NCBI GenBank assembly: GCA_963843945.1
Contig: CAWJMF010000006.1
Coordinates: forward strand, 310,001 to 374,000
Source: CAWJMF01 sp963843945
GTDB lineage: Bacteria > Vulcanimicrobiota > Vulcanimicrobiia > Vulcanimicrobiales > Vulcanimicrobiaceae
Reading direction: 5' to 3'
DNA: 64,000 nucleotides
Both the position numbers and the translations under genes were made by a program. Position 1 is the first letter of the stretch. Every line of letters starts with the position of its first letter. The notes beneath the pieces were generated by a model. The model did not search any database. It was given only the letters and a program-made list of their open reading frames with translations, and was not told the DNA's origin. Positions 8,963 to 17,508 of this stretch are shown one piece after another.

Positions 8963-10078
8963 TTGAGTCAGGTTCGAGTGCTGGTCGGCACGCGCAAGGG
9001 GGCGTTCGTCCTGAGCGCCGACGGGAAGCGCGAGCGCTGGAGAGTCGAGGGGCCGCACTTCGCCGGCTGGGAGATTTACCACCTCAAAGGCTCGCCGCTC
9101 GACCGGAATCGTCTCTACGCTTCGCAGTCGAGCGGCTGGTTCGGCCAAATGATCCAGCGTTCGAACGACGGCGGGACAACCTGGGCTCCCGTCGGCAACA
9201 GCTTCGTCTACGACGGCACGCCGGGCACGCATCAGTGGTACGACGGAACCCCGCACCCGTGGGAGTTCGCGCGGGTCTGGCACCTCGAGCCCTCACTCGA
9301 CGATCCGGATGCGGTCTACGCCGGCGTCGAAGACGCCGCGCTCTTCGCGACCTCCGACGGCGGGGAGACCTGGCGCGAGCTTCCGGGCCTGCGCGAGCAC
9401 GGTTCCGGGCCGGCGTGGCAGCCGGGCGCCGGCGGGATGTGTCTGCATACCGTGTTATTGGACCCCGTTCACCGTGGCCGGATGTTCGTCGCGATCTCGG
9501 CAGCGGGTGCCTTCCGCAGCGACGATGCGGGCGCCAGCTGGCGGCCCATCAATCGCGGGCTCAAATCCGTCGGCATTCCGGATCCCGAGGCGGAGGTGGG
9601 ACACTGCGTACACCACATCGCGATGCACCCGGCGCGCCCCGAGACCTTGTTCATGCAGAAACACTGGGACGTCATGCGCAGCGACGATGCCGGCGAATCG
9701 TGGCACGAAGTGAGCGGCAATTTACCAACCGACTTCGGTTTCGCCATCGACGTGCACGCGCACGAGCCGGACACGATCTACGTCGTTCCCATCAAGAGCG
9801 ACTCGGAACACTTTCCGCTGGATGGCAAACTTCGCGTCTTCCGGAGCCGCACCGGCGGAACCGAGTGGGAAGAGCTGGCGCGCGGTTTGCCCGAACAAAA
9901 CTGCTACGTCAACGTCTTGCGCGACGCGATGGCGGTCGACGCGCTCGACTCGTGCGGCATCTATTTCGGAACGACGGGCGGGCAGGTGTACGTGTCGGCG
10001 GATGCAGGCGATAGCTGGTCCCCGATCGTCCGCGATCTTCCCCCCGTGCTTTCCGTCGAAGTCCAAACGCTGCCGTGA
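8963..10078 (+). CDS. Asp-box (BNR) repeat beta-propeller protein
   Basis: 371 residues, starting with TTG 8963 preceded by a clear AAGGAG seven bases upstream. Several Asp-box motifs (S-x-D-x-G-x-x-W) are visible: SNDGGTTWAP, TSDGGETWRE, RSDDAGASWRP, RSDDAGESWHE and SADAGDSW. This is the repeat of sialidases, Ycf48-like assembly factors and Vps10-type propellers. No catalytic arginine triad of a true sialidase can be recognised, so glycosidase activity should not be assumed. There is no signal peptide, so it is probably cytosolic. Its stop overlaps the GTG of the MoaD/ThiS-like gene (GTGA), so the two are translated as a coupled pair. Confidence 0.8.
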   Translation: MSQVRVLVGTRKGAFVLSADGKRERWRVEGPHFAGWEIYHLKGSPLDRNRLYASQSSGWFGQMIQRSNDGGTTWAPVGNSFVYDGTPGTHQWYDGTPHPWEFARVWHLEPSLDDPDAVYAGVEDAALFATSDGGETWRELPGLREHGSGPAWQPGAGGMCLHTVLLDPVHRGRMFVAISAAGAFRSDDAGASWRPINRGLKSVGIPDPEAEVGHCVHHIAMHPARPETLFMQKHWDVMRSDDAGESWHEVSGNLPTDFGFAIDVHAHEPDTIYVVPIKSDSEHFPLDGKLRVFRSRTGGTEWEELARGLPEQNCYVNVLRDAMAVDALDSCGIYFGTTGGQVYVSADAGDSWSPIVRDLPPVLSVEVQTLP

Positions 10079-10371
10079 TCCGCGTCGTACTTCCGGCCCA
10101 CCTGCGCGCGCTCGTTCGCGCCGGCGGTGAGATCGCGCTCGACCTGCGGGGCGAAGCCACCCAGCGCAGCGTGTTGGATGCGATCGAAGCGTCATACCCC
10201 GTCTTGCGCGGAACGATTCGCGATCAGGTTACGCAACGCCGGCGTCCGTTCGTGCGTTTTTTTGCGTGCCGGCGCGATCTCTCACACGAGCCGCTCGACG
10301 CCCTCCTCCCCGAAGAAGTGGCGAACGGTGCGGAGCCCTTCCTCATCGTCGGCGCGATGGCGGGCGGCTGA
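10075..10371 (+). CDS. MoaD/ThiS-family ubiquitin-like protein
   Basis: 98 residues. The first strand VVLPAHLRALVR, the segment SVLDAIEASYPVLRGTI and the end IVGAMAGG follow the beta-grasp MoaD/ThiS fold, including the C-terminal Gly-Gly that is activated as a thiocarboxylate or conjugated in this family. There is no MoaE, ThiG or E1-type gene nearby, so a molybdopterin or thiamine role is not supported by context. GTG 10075 overlaps the stop of the propeller gene, so coupling is strong. The carbonic anhydrase gene starts two bases downstream. The substrate for sulfur transfer or conjugation is unknown. Confidence 0.75.
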   Translation: MIRVVLPAHLRALVRAGGEIALDLRGEATQRSVLDAIEASYPVLRGTIRDQVTQRRRPFVRFFACRRDLSHEPLDALLPEEVANGAEPFLIVGAMAGG

Positions 10372-10372
10372 C

Positions 10373-10873
10373 GTGGCCGACGTCATCGACGAACTTGTCG
10401 AAAACGCCCGCATCCACGAGGCCGACTTCGAAGGGCCGCGGGCCCTCATTCCGGCGCGCCACGTCGCGATCGTGACCTGCATGGACTCGCGGATCGACAA
10501 CTTCCGGATCTTCGGTCTCGACTCCGGCGAAGCGCACATTCTGCGCAACGCGGGCGGCCTGGTAAGCGACGACATGCTGCGCTCGCTCGTCCTCTCGCAA
10601 CGGTTGTTGCAAACGCGCGAAGTCATCGTGATGCACCATACCGGCTGCGGGCTGCACGACATGGACGAGGCGGGCCTGCGCGCGCGCATTGCCGCCGAGA
10701 CCGGCCGCGAACCTCCCTACGAGTTCGGCGCTTTTCACGACGTCGACGAGGCGGTTCGCCGGGCGATCGCGCGGGTCCGCAACCATCCATTCCTGCCCCA
10801 TCGGGACCGCGTGCGCGGCTTCGTCTACGAGGTTGAAAGCGGCCGTTTGCGCGAGGTCGTCGCGTCTCCCTGA
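10373..10873 (+). CDS. Beta-class carbonic anhydrase
   Basis: 166 residues. Zinc ligands of beta-carbonic anhydrases are in place: CMDSRID supplies the first cysteine and the Asp-Arg dyad, and HTGCG supplies the histidine and second cysteine. ILRNAGGLVSDDMLRSLVLSQ is the usual segment between them. It hydrates CO2 to bicarbonate in the cytosol. At 166 residues it is short for the class, like the small beta-CA forms of many actinobacteria. Start GTG 10373 is two bases after the MoaD-like stop, so it is the third gene of the propeller/MoaD/CA unit; no better ribosome site is seen. Confidence 0.88.
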   Translation: MADVIDELVENARIHEADFEGPRALIPARHVAIVTCMDSRIDNFRIFGLDSGEAHILRNAGGLVSDDMLRSLVLSQRLLQTREVIVMHHTGCGLHDMDEAGLRARIAAETGREPPYEFGAFHDVDEAVRRAIARVRNHPFLPHRDRVRGFVYEVESGRLREVVASP

Positions 10874-10920
10874 GAGCGCACGGCGGCAACTCTTCCCGGC
10901 GCAGATTCGTTGCACACGGC

Positions 10921-11856
10921 GTGACCAAGCGATCCTTGCGGAGACTCGTCTTTTGCGCGCTGGCGGCCGCGGCGGCCGGCCTGTGCTCGACCCCGGGGCG
11001 CGCGCAGTCGCCCGCGCCGCAACCGAGCCCGACCACGGCGGGCGAATATTGGTACGATGCGGCCTACGATCACTGGCGCGCGCTGCCGCGCGAGCACTTC
11101 GCCACCTACGACACCGACCTCGTATACGTCCTCAGCGGCAAACGCAAAGAGCGCAAGGATCACGTCGCCTTCCGCTACCACGACGGGAAATGTCTGGTCG
11201 TCGGAATTCCGCTCGATAAACGCGATCGGCCCGACAAGACGCAGATTACGGACCGCTGCTTCGGTCCCGACTTCTCGTTCGCTTTCGTGCAACAGCGGCT
11301 CGGCGGTTTCAAGAACGCGCCGATCGAGATCCCGACGGTCGCCCCGACCGATACGCCGGCGCCCCACGTCTCCGGTCTGCCCGAGGAGATCGGCAAGGTC
11401 AAGACGCGCACGCGCCCTTACGACGTGACCTTCGCCGGCTACGAGACCAAGGACGGGAAAAACACGGTGCACCTCACGTTGGTCGCGCTGTATCATCCCG
11501 CCGACCATCTCTTGACGGATATGTGGATCGATCCGGCGACGTTGGGAGTCGTTCACCTGCGCGCCGTCGCCGAAGCGAATCAACGAGTCGCCCGGGTCAC
11601 GTTCGAAGCGTTCTACGACGAGGATGCCGGCAACCAAGTGCTGACCTCGGTGAAGGGCTACGTCAAAGCGCAAGCCCTCGTCGCCAAGATCGGCATCGAT
11701 TTCGTTTACCAGCAAAGCAACTTTCAGTATCCCGACACGCTCCCCGATTGGTACTTCGACCAGACGAAATACGACGCGCATCAAGCCGAAGTGCGCGCCG
11801 CCGCGCAACAGCCGCGAGCGGCCGTACCGACGCCGACCCCGACGCCAAGCTCCTAG
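10921..11856 (+). CDS. Secreted protein of unknown function
   Basis: 311 residues with GTG start 10921. It has a basic then hydrophobic export signal (RRLVFCALAAAAAGLCSTPGRAQS), a proline-rich linker (PAPQPSPTTA), a 240-residue domain and a Pro-Thr tail ending PTPTPTPSS. The domain has CLVVGIPLDKRD, TYDTDLVYVLSGKRK, LTLVALYHPADHLLTDMWIDP and FEAFYDEDAG. The 'HPADHLLTDMWIDPATLGVVHLRA' region resembles outer-membrane lipoprotein-sorting or LolA-like sheets, but I cannot assign it. It follows carbonic anhydrase after 47 bases on the same strand. Confidence 0.6.
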   Translation: MTKRSLRRLVFCALAAAAAGLCSTPGRAQSPAPQPSPTTAGEYWYDAAYDHWRALPREHFATYDTDLVYVLSGKRKERKDHVAFRYHDGKCLVVGIPLDKRDRPDKTQITDRCFGPDFSFAFVQQRLGGFKNAPIEIPTVAPTDTPAPHVSGLPEEIGKVKTRTRPYDVTFAGYETKDGKNTVHLTLVALYHPADHLLTDMWIDPATLGVVHLRAVAEANQRVARVTFEAFYDEDAGNQVLTSVKGYVKAQALVAKIGIDFVYQQSNFQYPDTLPDWYFDQTKYDAHQAEVRAAAQQPRAAVPTPTPTPSS

Positions 11857-11866
11857 ACCGCGTCTC

Positions 11867-12763
11867 TTACTCGACGCGGCTTACGGTGTAGCCGAGCTTC
11901 GTCAGATCGTCGATGAGGCTGCCGGGGCCGCTCACGTGCAGCATCCCGACCGCGACGAAGGAGGTTCCGGTCCCGTGCAGCCGCGCGTCGAGTTGTTTGG
12001 CCCAGGTGGCGTTCCGATTCGTCACGAGCACCGTCGTCAACGCCGGATCCATTTGGCCCATTTGCACTTCGAGCTTCGTGACTTCCTCGACGTCGCCGCT
12101 CTGCCAAAGGGCCTCGAGCTTGTCGAGTCCGGGCACTTTCTGCGGCGCATCGCCGCCCGGCGCCGTAGCGAGCGTCTCGTGCAGGAAGGCGAGTTCTTGT
12201 GCGGGCGTCAGATCGGCGAAGAGGTGCAGCTGATCGCTGACCGTTTCGAAGCCCTTGACCGGTTTGCCGGCGGCGGTCATCTTCGAGCGGAGCGTCGCGT
12301 CGACGCCGCTCGCGCCCGAGTATCCCGCTTTGGCCGCCGGCAAGACGCTCACCATCAACGCCGCGAACCACGGCCGAAACGACTCGAACGGCGCTTCGCC
12401 CGGCAGTCCGGCCGCTTTGAAAGCAGCGTCGAGCCGATCGAGATCGGCGTTCGAGATCTTCGTCGAGAGCGGGTGCTGCGGATCCAACCCCAAACGCGTG
12501 ATCTCAGGCATGAACGCGCTCGGATCGCGCAGATCGTCGGGCACCTCGAGCCACAGATCGTCGCTTTGCGCGAGCGCCGCCTCGATCGCCGGCGTGGACC
12601 AGACGGCGTCCGGCTTCATCACGTGGATCGTCCCGAAGACGTAGACTTTCGCACTCGGGCTTTGCACGAGCCAGAGCGCCGGCCCGGCGGCCGCCCGCGC
12701 CTGCGCGAGAGCGAGCGCGAACGCGAGCAACGCCGGCGGGAGCACGCGCAGCGCGCGGATCAC
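11867..12763 (-). CDS. TraB/GumN-family protein, exported
   Basis: 298 residues from GTG 12763. A signal peptide (ALRVLPPALLAFALALAQARA) is followed by the two-part TraB/GumN/Tiki fold. The first conserved GxxH motif is FGTIHVMKPD near residue 45, and the second is near the C-terminus in VAVGMLHVSGPGSLIDDL. Tiki members of this superfamily are metalloproteases that use those histidines; most bacterial members have no tested function. It is 15 bases downstream of the isochorismatase-like gene on the same strand and convergent with the secreted protein ending at 11856. Confidence 0.85.
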   Translation of the reverse strand: MIRALRVLPPALLAFALALAQARAAAGPALWLVQSPSAKVYVFGTIHVMKPDAVWSTPAIEAALAQSDDLWLEVPDDLRDPSAFMPEITRLGLDPQHPLSTKISNADLDRLDAAFKAAGLPGEAPFESFRPWFAALMVSVLPAAKAGYSGASGVDATLRSKMTAAGKPVKGFETVSDQLHLFADLTPAQELAFLHETLATAPGGDAPQKVPGLDKLEALWQSGDVEEVTKLEVQMGQMDPALTTVLVTNRNATWAKQLDARLHGTGTSFVAVGMLHVSGPGSLIDDLTKLGYTVSRVE

Positions 12764-12778
12764 GGCAGGCGAACTCGC

Positions 12779-13402
12779 TCAGGCACTCTTACGCGACGAC
12801 GCCGACTCGAGTTCGGCGATGAACTCGGCATGGTTCATGGGGTGCGAGAACATCGGATAGTTCTTGTCGACCGCGAGCTTCTGCTCGTCCTCGCTGACCG
12901 TTGCCGTACAGTCCTTGAGGGTGATCACATCGTAGCCTTTTTCGTACGCGCTCCGCATCGTCGACTCGACGCAACAGTTCGTCAGAAATCCGCCCAGGGC
13001 GATCGAGGTGATGCCGCGGCTGCGCAGGATAAAGTCGAGGTTCGTGCTGGCAAAGGCGTCCAACCCGCGCTTCCCTTCGACCACGATATCGTCTTTCTCG
13101 GGGGTCAGGTCGTCGACGATCGCCGCGCCCCACGTTCCCTTGATGAACGACTTGCTATCCACCACGCCCTTGAGGATTCCGTACGGCTCCGAGGTGATTT
13201 CACGATAGCCCTCCGCGAACTCGATCGGTGCGTGGACGACGGTGCCGCCCGCGGCGCGGACTCTGGCGGCAACTTCCTTCGTGTTGGCGAGCATGTTGCT
13301 GCTCTCCATGATGGGTTTCACCGCTTCGTGCAGCGTGCCGCCCGGCGAGGTGAAATCGTTTTGGTATTCGATCAAAACGAGCGCCGTTTTCTCTGGATTC
13401 AT
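12779..13402 (-). CDS. Isochorismatase-like cysteine hydrolase
   Basis: 207 residues with a good ribosome site (AGGAGACGCAAGGC before ATG 13402). The catalytic lysine region VVEGKRGLDAF and the nucleophile region GFLTNCCVESTMRSAYEKGYDV are standard for cysteine hydrolases of the isochorismatase/nicotinamidase family. The first catalytic acid, normally Asp in 'xxxDxQNDF', is Glu here (LIEYQNDF). That substitution occurs in some amidohydrolase subfamilies, so activity may be kept, but the substrate cannot be guessed. Followed by the TraB-like gene; the lipase and alpha/beta hydrolase lie upstream on the same strand. Confidence 0.85.
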   Translation of the reverse strand: MNPEKTALVLIEYQNDFTSPGGTLHEAVKPIMESSNMLANTKEVAARVRAAGGTVVHAPIEFAEGYREITSEPYGILKGVVDSKSFIKGTWGAAIVDDLTPEKDDIVVEGKRGLDAFASTNLDFILRSRGITSIALGGFLTNCCVESTMRSAYEKGYDVITLKDCTATVSEDEQKLAVDKNYPMFSHPMNHAEFIAELESASSRKSA

Positions 13403-13468
13403 GCCTTGCGTCTCCTGACGAGCCGATACCGGCCCGAAAGAGCATACGCCGCGCCGCGGGCGCGAACC

Positions 13469-14383
13469 TTATCGCTCGTTCGCGCGACCCAGCAGTTCGC
13501 GATAGGTGCGGATGTCGTGCGTTCGGCGCGGCGACGCCGGGCTCGCCGCGCGAAGGCGCAACTCGCGCTCGACGTGCCGGTATCCCCAGCGGCGCCCGGG
13601 CAGCAATGGCACGGTGTCCCGGTCGACGACGATTCGCTGCGACTCCAAGCACAAGGCATTAAAGCGCGCCACGAAGGCGGCGTCGCCGACCATCGGCGAC
13701 GCGAGGGTATAGACGCTCGCCGGCTTGATCGTACCTTCGACCGACCCGTTCTTGACGACGAACATCGTGAGGATGGCGGCACCCAAGCTATGGGCGGTCA
13801 GCGTTAACTTCACGGCGGAGGCGTCGGATCTGCCGTCCGGCCGCGCTCGCGCTTGGCAGGTTGCGATCAAAGCGTTGACGTCCCGCACGAGGTCTGCCTT
13901 GGCCGCCGGCTGCGGCGAGAAGCTTTCGGGCCCGGCTAAACGGGCCGATTTGAAGAGGTCGTGCCAGCCGCGATGCACGCGCCCGGCACCCGGCTGTCCG
14001 CCGGAAAAACGCACGAGCCCGAAGAGTCCGTTCGCGACGTAGTCGGCCGGCGAACGCGTGCCGCGCAGGACGAGCACGAACTCGTCCGGTGCAAGGTCGC
14101 TCTGCACGAGCAGCCCGTAGAAGCGGCGGACGTTGTCGAGGCCCTTCATCGAGAGGTGGCCGCGCACGACGTAGTCCGCAAGCCGCGCGTCGCTGCCGGC
14201 GAAGGAAGGCGTTAGGTTCGAGCGGTCGCGCAAGTACATCGCGTCGACCGTCGAGATCCAGAACGCGCAACGTTCGGCAAGCGCGAGCGGCTCCAGACGC
14301 TCATCCTCCGCACCGGCCGGCTTCAGCGCAAGAACTCGCCCAACAGCGCGTTGACGCGTTCGGTTCCGTCCTGCTGCAGCCAA
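13469..14383 (-). CDS. Class 3 lipase-like alpha/beta hydrolase
   Basis: 304 residues if TTG 14383 is used. Signatures of fungal-type class 3 lipases: LVLRGTRSPADYVAN (oxyanion strand), VHRGWHDLF, the nucleophile elbow LTAHSLGAAILTMF, and SPMVGDAAFVARFN before the catalytic Asp region (VVDRDTVPLLPG). The last histidine may be HVERE in YRHVERELRLR. There is no clear signal peptide, so it may act inside the cell. Its start overlaps the end of the upstream hydrolase by 61 bases. No in-frame ATG precedes the conserved DAMYL, so the exact start is uncertain. Confidence 0.75.
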   Translation of the reverse strand: MAAAGRNRTRQRAVGRVLALKPAGAEDERLEPLALAERCAFWISTVDAMYLRDRSNLTPSFAGSDARLADYVVRGHLSMKGLDNVRRFYGLLVQSDLAPDEFVLVLRGTRSPADYVANGLFGLVRFSGGQPGAGRVHRGWHDLFKSARLAGPESFSPQPAAKADLVRDVNALIATCQARARPDGRSDASAVKLTLTAHSLGAAILTMFVVKNGSVEGTIKPASVYTLASPMVGDAAFVARFNALCLESQRIVVDRDTVPLLPGRRWGYRHVERELRLRAASPASPRRTHDIRTYRELLGRANER

Positions 14384-15276
14384 TGCGACACGCCGGGCAG
14401 ATACTCGAGTTGTAAATCGGTCACGTAGCGCTCGGTGCCGAGCGTGGTCTCCTTGCCCAACGCCACGTCGTCTTCACCCCAGAGCATCAAGGTCGGGACG
14501 TCGATCGGCGGATCGCGCTCGCGCAGCAGCGGACCGATTCCGCGCCGGGCCGCGCGATACCAGGCCAGCATTGCGCGCAGCGCACCGGGTTGCGCCGCTT
14601 GGGCTCGATACGTCGCCAGCTCTTCGGCGTCGAAGCGCTCGGGATGGCGCGCCGTGCGACGGAACGTGTCGACGATCGGACGAGCTCCGTCGAGTCCCAG
14701 CAGGAACTCAGGTAGGACCGGCAGCTGAAAGAACGCCATGTACCACGAGCGCAAGCGTTGACGCCACGACGAACGCAGAACGCGCGAGAACACGAGCGGA
14801 TGGGGCACGTTCATGATGACGAGCCGCTCGAGCGGACGGACGCGGCGCATCGCAAAGAACCACGCGACGGCTCCGCCCCAGTCGTGTCCGAGCAACGTCA
14901 CGCTGCGTGCGCCCGAGGCATCGATCAGGCCCGCGACGTCGTCGAGCAAATGCGGCATGGCGTATTCGTCGACGCGCAACGGCCGCGTCGTGCGGCCGTA
15001 GCCGCGCTGGTTCGGCGCCCAGACGCGGAAGCCGCGCTCGAGCAGGACCGGCAACTGATGCCGCCAAGCCACGGCGTGTTCGGGAAAACCGTGCAAACAG
15101 AGCGCGAGCCGGTCGCCGCTGCCGGCCTCGAGCACTTCGAAATCCAAACCGTTGGCGCGCACGCTGCGGAACGCGCCTCGCTCGCCGTCTATCGTGCGCG
15201 GCTCGAGTCGTCGTCGCTCGCGAAAGTTGGCCTGCGCTGCCCAGTCGCCCGATTCAAACGGAGTCCCTTGCCGCAA
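14323..15276 (-). CDS. Alpha/beta hydrolase, epoxide-hydrolase-like
   Basis: About 317 residues. It has the HGFPEHAVAWRHQ oxyanion segment (HGxP), the nucleophile elbow LLGHDWGGAVAW with Asp as nucleophile, LWGEDDVALG for the acid, and PGVSHWLQQD for the histidine. This Asp-elbow with 'HGFPE' is the usual pattern of soluble epoxide hydrolases and haloalkane dehalogenases. A cap domain with conserved tyrosines lies between. The start is uncertain: TTG 15276 lies far ahead of the conserved region and GTG at VRANGLDFEVLE is an alternative. It overlaps the downstream lipase gene. Confidence 0.82.
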   Translation of the reverse strand: MRQGTPFESGDWAAQANFRERRRLEPRTIDGERGAFRSVRANGLDFEVLEAGSGDRLALCLHGFPEHAVAWRHQLPVLLERGFRVWAPNQRGYGRTTRPLRVDEYAMPHLLDDVAGLIDASGARSVTLLGHDWGGAVAWFFAMRRVRPLERLVIMNVPHPLVFSRVLRSSWRQRLRSWYMAFFQLPVLPEFLLGLDGARPIVDTFRRTARHPERFDAEELATYRAQAAQPGALRAMLAWYRAARRGIGPLLRERDPPIDVPTLMLWGEDDVALGKETTLGTERYVTDLQLEYLPGVSHWLQQDGTERVNALLGEFLR

Positions 15277-15418
15277 GGGTCATGACGAGGCGTACTTGGG
15301 CGTTCGCGGGCGCGATCTTGCAAGGCGCCGGCTTCGAGCGCGCCGTGCGGAGAGCGCGGACGGACTTCGTCGGCGTGCCGGCGGGATGCCGCGTACCGGC
15401 GTGAAAGCTATCCGCAGG

Positions 15419-16306
15419 ATGATCGGCGTCGAGATCGAGCGGCACGAATCCGAGCTCGGAGGCTGGACCTTCGTGAGCTGGCAGCCCCTCGCCGCGACGC
15501 CGCTCGACGGTTCCATCGCGCGCATCTGGTATTTCGAAGGCACGTTGGGCTCGGCGCGCGAGCGCGTTTTCCCCGACGGCACGCTCGAGTTGATCGCCCA
15601 ACTCGACGAACCGCACAAGCCGGGAACGGGGCAGCTTCGTTCGGCGTTTCCGCCGTTCTGCGTAACCGGCGTTCGCACGACCGCGGAAGTCATCGAAGCA
15701 CCCCCAAATCGCTGCCGCGTCCTCGGCGTACGTCTAACGCCGCGCGGGGCTTTCGCCGTGCTCCGCGCGCCCCTCGCCGAGCTCACCGCCCTGACGCTCG
15801 ACCTTGGCAGCGTGGTCGGGCCGGCGGCGGCGGAACTAGAAACGCGCCTTCGCGAAGCGCGCGACGGCGCGACGGCGGTAGCTGTCGCTGCCGGGTGGGC
15901 GGCGCGACGCCTGGCGCGCGGACCGGTCGCCGATCCCACCGTGCAAAGCGCCTTGCGCGCGATCGCAGCGGACGGCGGCTCGCAGTCCATCGCCGCACTC
16001 CGGGCCTGGGAGGGACGCTCGCGCGCGCGCTTCGCCGCGGCCTTCCGCGATCAAGTCGGCGTCTCCCCGAAGCGATTCGCGCGCATCGTGCGCTTCGATC
16101 GCGCGCTGCGCGCCGTCGCGCAGACCCGAGCCCCGCTCGGCGAGATCGCACTGTCCGCCGGCTACTACGATCAGGCTCACTTCACGACCGAGTTCCGCGA
16201 GCATGCGGGGCTGACGCCCCGCGCGTACCGGTGCTCGGTCCAGTACCCGGGCTCGACCAGCCTCGCCGACGGCGCGGAGCAACTTTTCCAAGACGCGGCT
16301 TCGTGA
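15419..16306 (+). CDS. AraC-family regulator with DUF6597-like N-terminus
   Basis: 295 residues from ATG 15419; GTG 15401 is an in-frame alternative. The N-terminal 150 residues (IARIWYFEGTLG, RVFPDGTLELIAQL, GVRLTPRGAFAVL) match the sensing domain seen in AraC proteins with a 'yRvlPDG..dLi' motif. The C-terminal domain has RSRARFAAAFRDQVGVSPKRFARIVRFDRAL and the second helix-turn-helix LGEIALSAGYYDQAHFTTEFRE, ending GLTPRAYR. The VOC gene follows 19 bases downstream on the same strand and is a likely target, an arrangement common for AraC/glyoxalase pairs. Confidence 0.88.
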   Translation: MIGVEIERHESELGGWTFVSWQPLAATPLDGSIARIWYFEGTLGSARERVFPDGTLELIAQLDEPHKPGTGQLRSAFPPFCVTGVRTTAEVIEAPPNRCRVLGVRLTPRGAFAVLRAPLAELTALTLDLGSVVGPAAAELETRLREARDGATAVAVAAGWAARRLARGPVADPTVQSALRAIAADGGSQSIAALRAWEGRSRARFAAAFRDQVGVSPKRFARIVRFDRALRAVAQTRAPLGEIALSAGYYDQAHFTTEFREHAGLTPRAYRCSVQYPGSTSLADGAEQLFQDAAS

Positions 16307-16325
16307 ACTCGGGTAGACTCGTTCC

Positions 16326-16742
16326 ATGAGCGAAACAACGACGACCACCTCAGTCCAAACCTTTTATCCGGCACTGCGTTATGCCGACGCGCGCGCCGCT
16401 ATCGCGTGGCTGGTCGCGACCTTCGGCTTCACCGAAGACGTCTGCTACCTCAGCGACGACGGGTCGGTCGCGCACGCGCAACTCCGCTTCCACGACGGAT
16501 GCGTCATGCTCGGCAGCACGCGCGACGACGACTACCCGGTGAAGCCACCCAAGCAGCGTGGCGGACCGACGGGAGGCATCTACGTTGCCGTCCCGCCCGA
16601 CGAGATCGAGGCGCACTACGCGCGCACGAAGGCGGCGGGTGCGACCCACGTCGCGCTTCGCGATACCGAATACGGCTCGCGAGAGTACTCTGCGTTCGAC
16701 CCGGAAGGCTACATCTGGAGCTTCGGCACGTATCGCCCTTAG
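16326..16742 (+). CDS. VOC-superfamily (glyoxalase-like) protein
   Basis: 138 residues. Starts with PALRYADARAAIAWLVATFGF and ends AFDPEGYIWSFGTYRP, the beta-alpha-beta-beta-beta pattern of the vicinal oxygen chelate fold. The closing 'DPEGYxWxFGT' motif is that of the bleomycin-resistance/PhnB-like subgroup. The metal ligand pattern is incomplete, so it may bind a ligand rather than catalyse. Located immediately after an AraC-type activator, probably in the same transcript. Confidence 0.83.
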   Translation: MSETTTTTSVQTFYPALRYADARAAIAWLVATFGFTEDVCYLSDDGSVAHAQLRFHDGCVMLGSTRDDDYPVKPPKQRGGPTGGIYVAVPPDEIEAHYARTKAAGATHVALRDTEYGSREYSAFDPEGYIWSFGTYRP

Positions 16743-16764
16743 CGACGACGCGCGCGGCCGCGGC

Positions 16765-17400
16765 TTAGGGCGATAGGGCCTCGCGCAGCACTGCCGTGTC
16801 GCGGCTAGGCGGTGCTCCGAAGAGTCGCGCATATTCGCGACTGAACTGCGACGGGCTGTCGTACCCCACGCTGAACCCAATGCGAGCGATATCGTCGGTC
16901 CTCGCCATCAATCGCGAGCGCGCTTCCTGCAAGCGGATCTGCTTCTGGTACTGCAGGGGACTCATCGCGGTCGCCGCGCGGAAGTGACGGTGGAAGGACG
17001 TCGGACTCATCGCCACCCGCTCGGCGAGAGCTTCGATGTGCAGCGTCTCCGCGTAGTGCTCGCGGATCCAGCGGATGGCGTGACTGATTTTGGACAGCCT
17101 GCTATCGGCCAAACCGATCTGGCGCACCAAATTCGACTGATTGCCGCAGAGTAAGCGCCAGACGATTTCGCGTTCGATCATCGGGCGCAAGATCGGGAGG
17201 TCTGCGGGCCGGCCGAGCAAGCGCAGGTATCGAACGAACGCATCCAAGAGCTCCGCCGGCGCGTCGCTCACGCCGATGACCGGCGGCTCGTCGGCGCTGC
17301 GCTCGCCCGGGCCGGCCTCGAGCAGGAGCGAGGCGACGATCTCCGGTCTGAGGTTGAACGCGGCGGCGAGATACGGTGTCTCTTTGCTCGCTTCAAGCAC
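16765..17400 (-). pseudogene. AraC-family regulator lacking the first half of its AraC_N domain
   Basis: 211 residues remain. The preserved part begins in the middle of the AraC_N domain, with LPVTSYVLEASKETPYLAAAF readable just upstream of GTG 17400, and continues to a complete AraC DNA-binding domain (LHIEALAERVAMSPTSFHRHF; IARIGFSVGYDSPSQFSREY). Full-length relatives are about 300 residues, so some 90 N-terminal residues are missing. An in-frame TAG lies about 10 codons before the GTG, and the terminator of the Abi-C gene begins at 17505, leaving no room for the missing part. Either a shortened but used regulator or a remnant of a local deletion. Confidence 0.7.
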
Positions 17401-17478
17401 GTAACTGGTTACGGGGAGGTCGACGACCGCCTAGCAGCGACAACGCCCAGCCCGGTGACGCTCCCCTAGGACTCCACC

Positions 17479-17505
17479 AAAGGCCCGGCAACGCGCTGGG
17501 CCTTT
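17479..17505 (-). terminator. Terminator of the Abi-C gene
   Basis: AAAGGCCC and GGGCCTTT pair perfectly (8 bp) around an 11-base loop, starting three bases after the stop codon of the Abi-C gene (17509) in its direction of transcription. The stem ends in TTT on the minus strand. Confidence 0.7.
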
Positions 17506-17508
17506 GCT

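Noticed and set aside
8963..10078. Calling the Asp-box protein a sialidase
   Set aside because: Asp boxes are present, but the catalytic arginine triad and nucleophile tyrosine are not recognisable and there is no signal peptide.
11936..13807. A 623-codon plus-strand open frame
   Set aside because: Shadow of the TraB/GumN, isochorismatase and lipase genes on the minus strand; low-complexity Arg-rich product.
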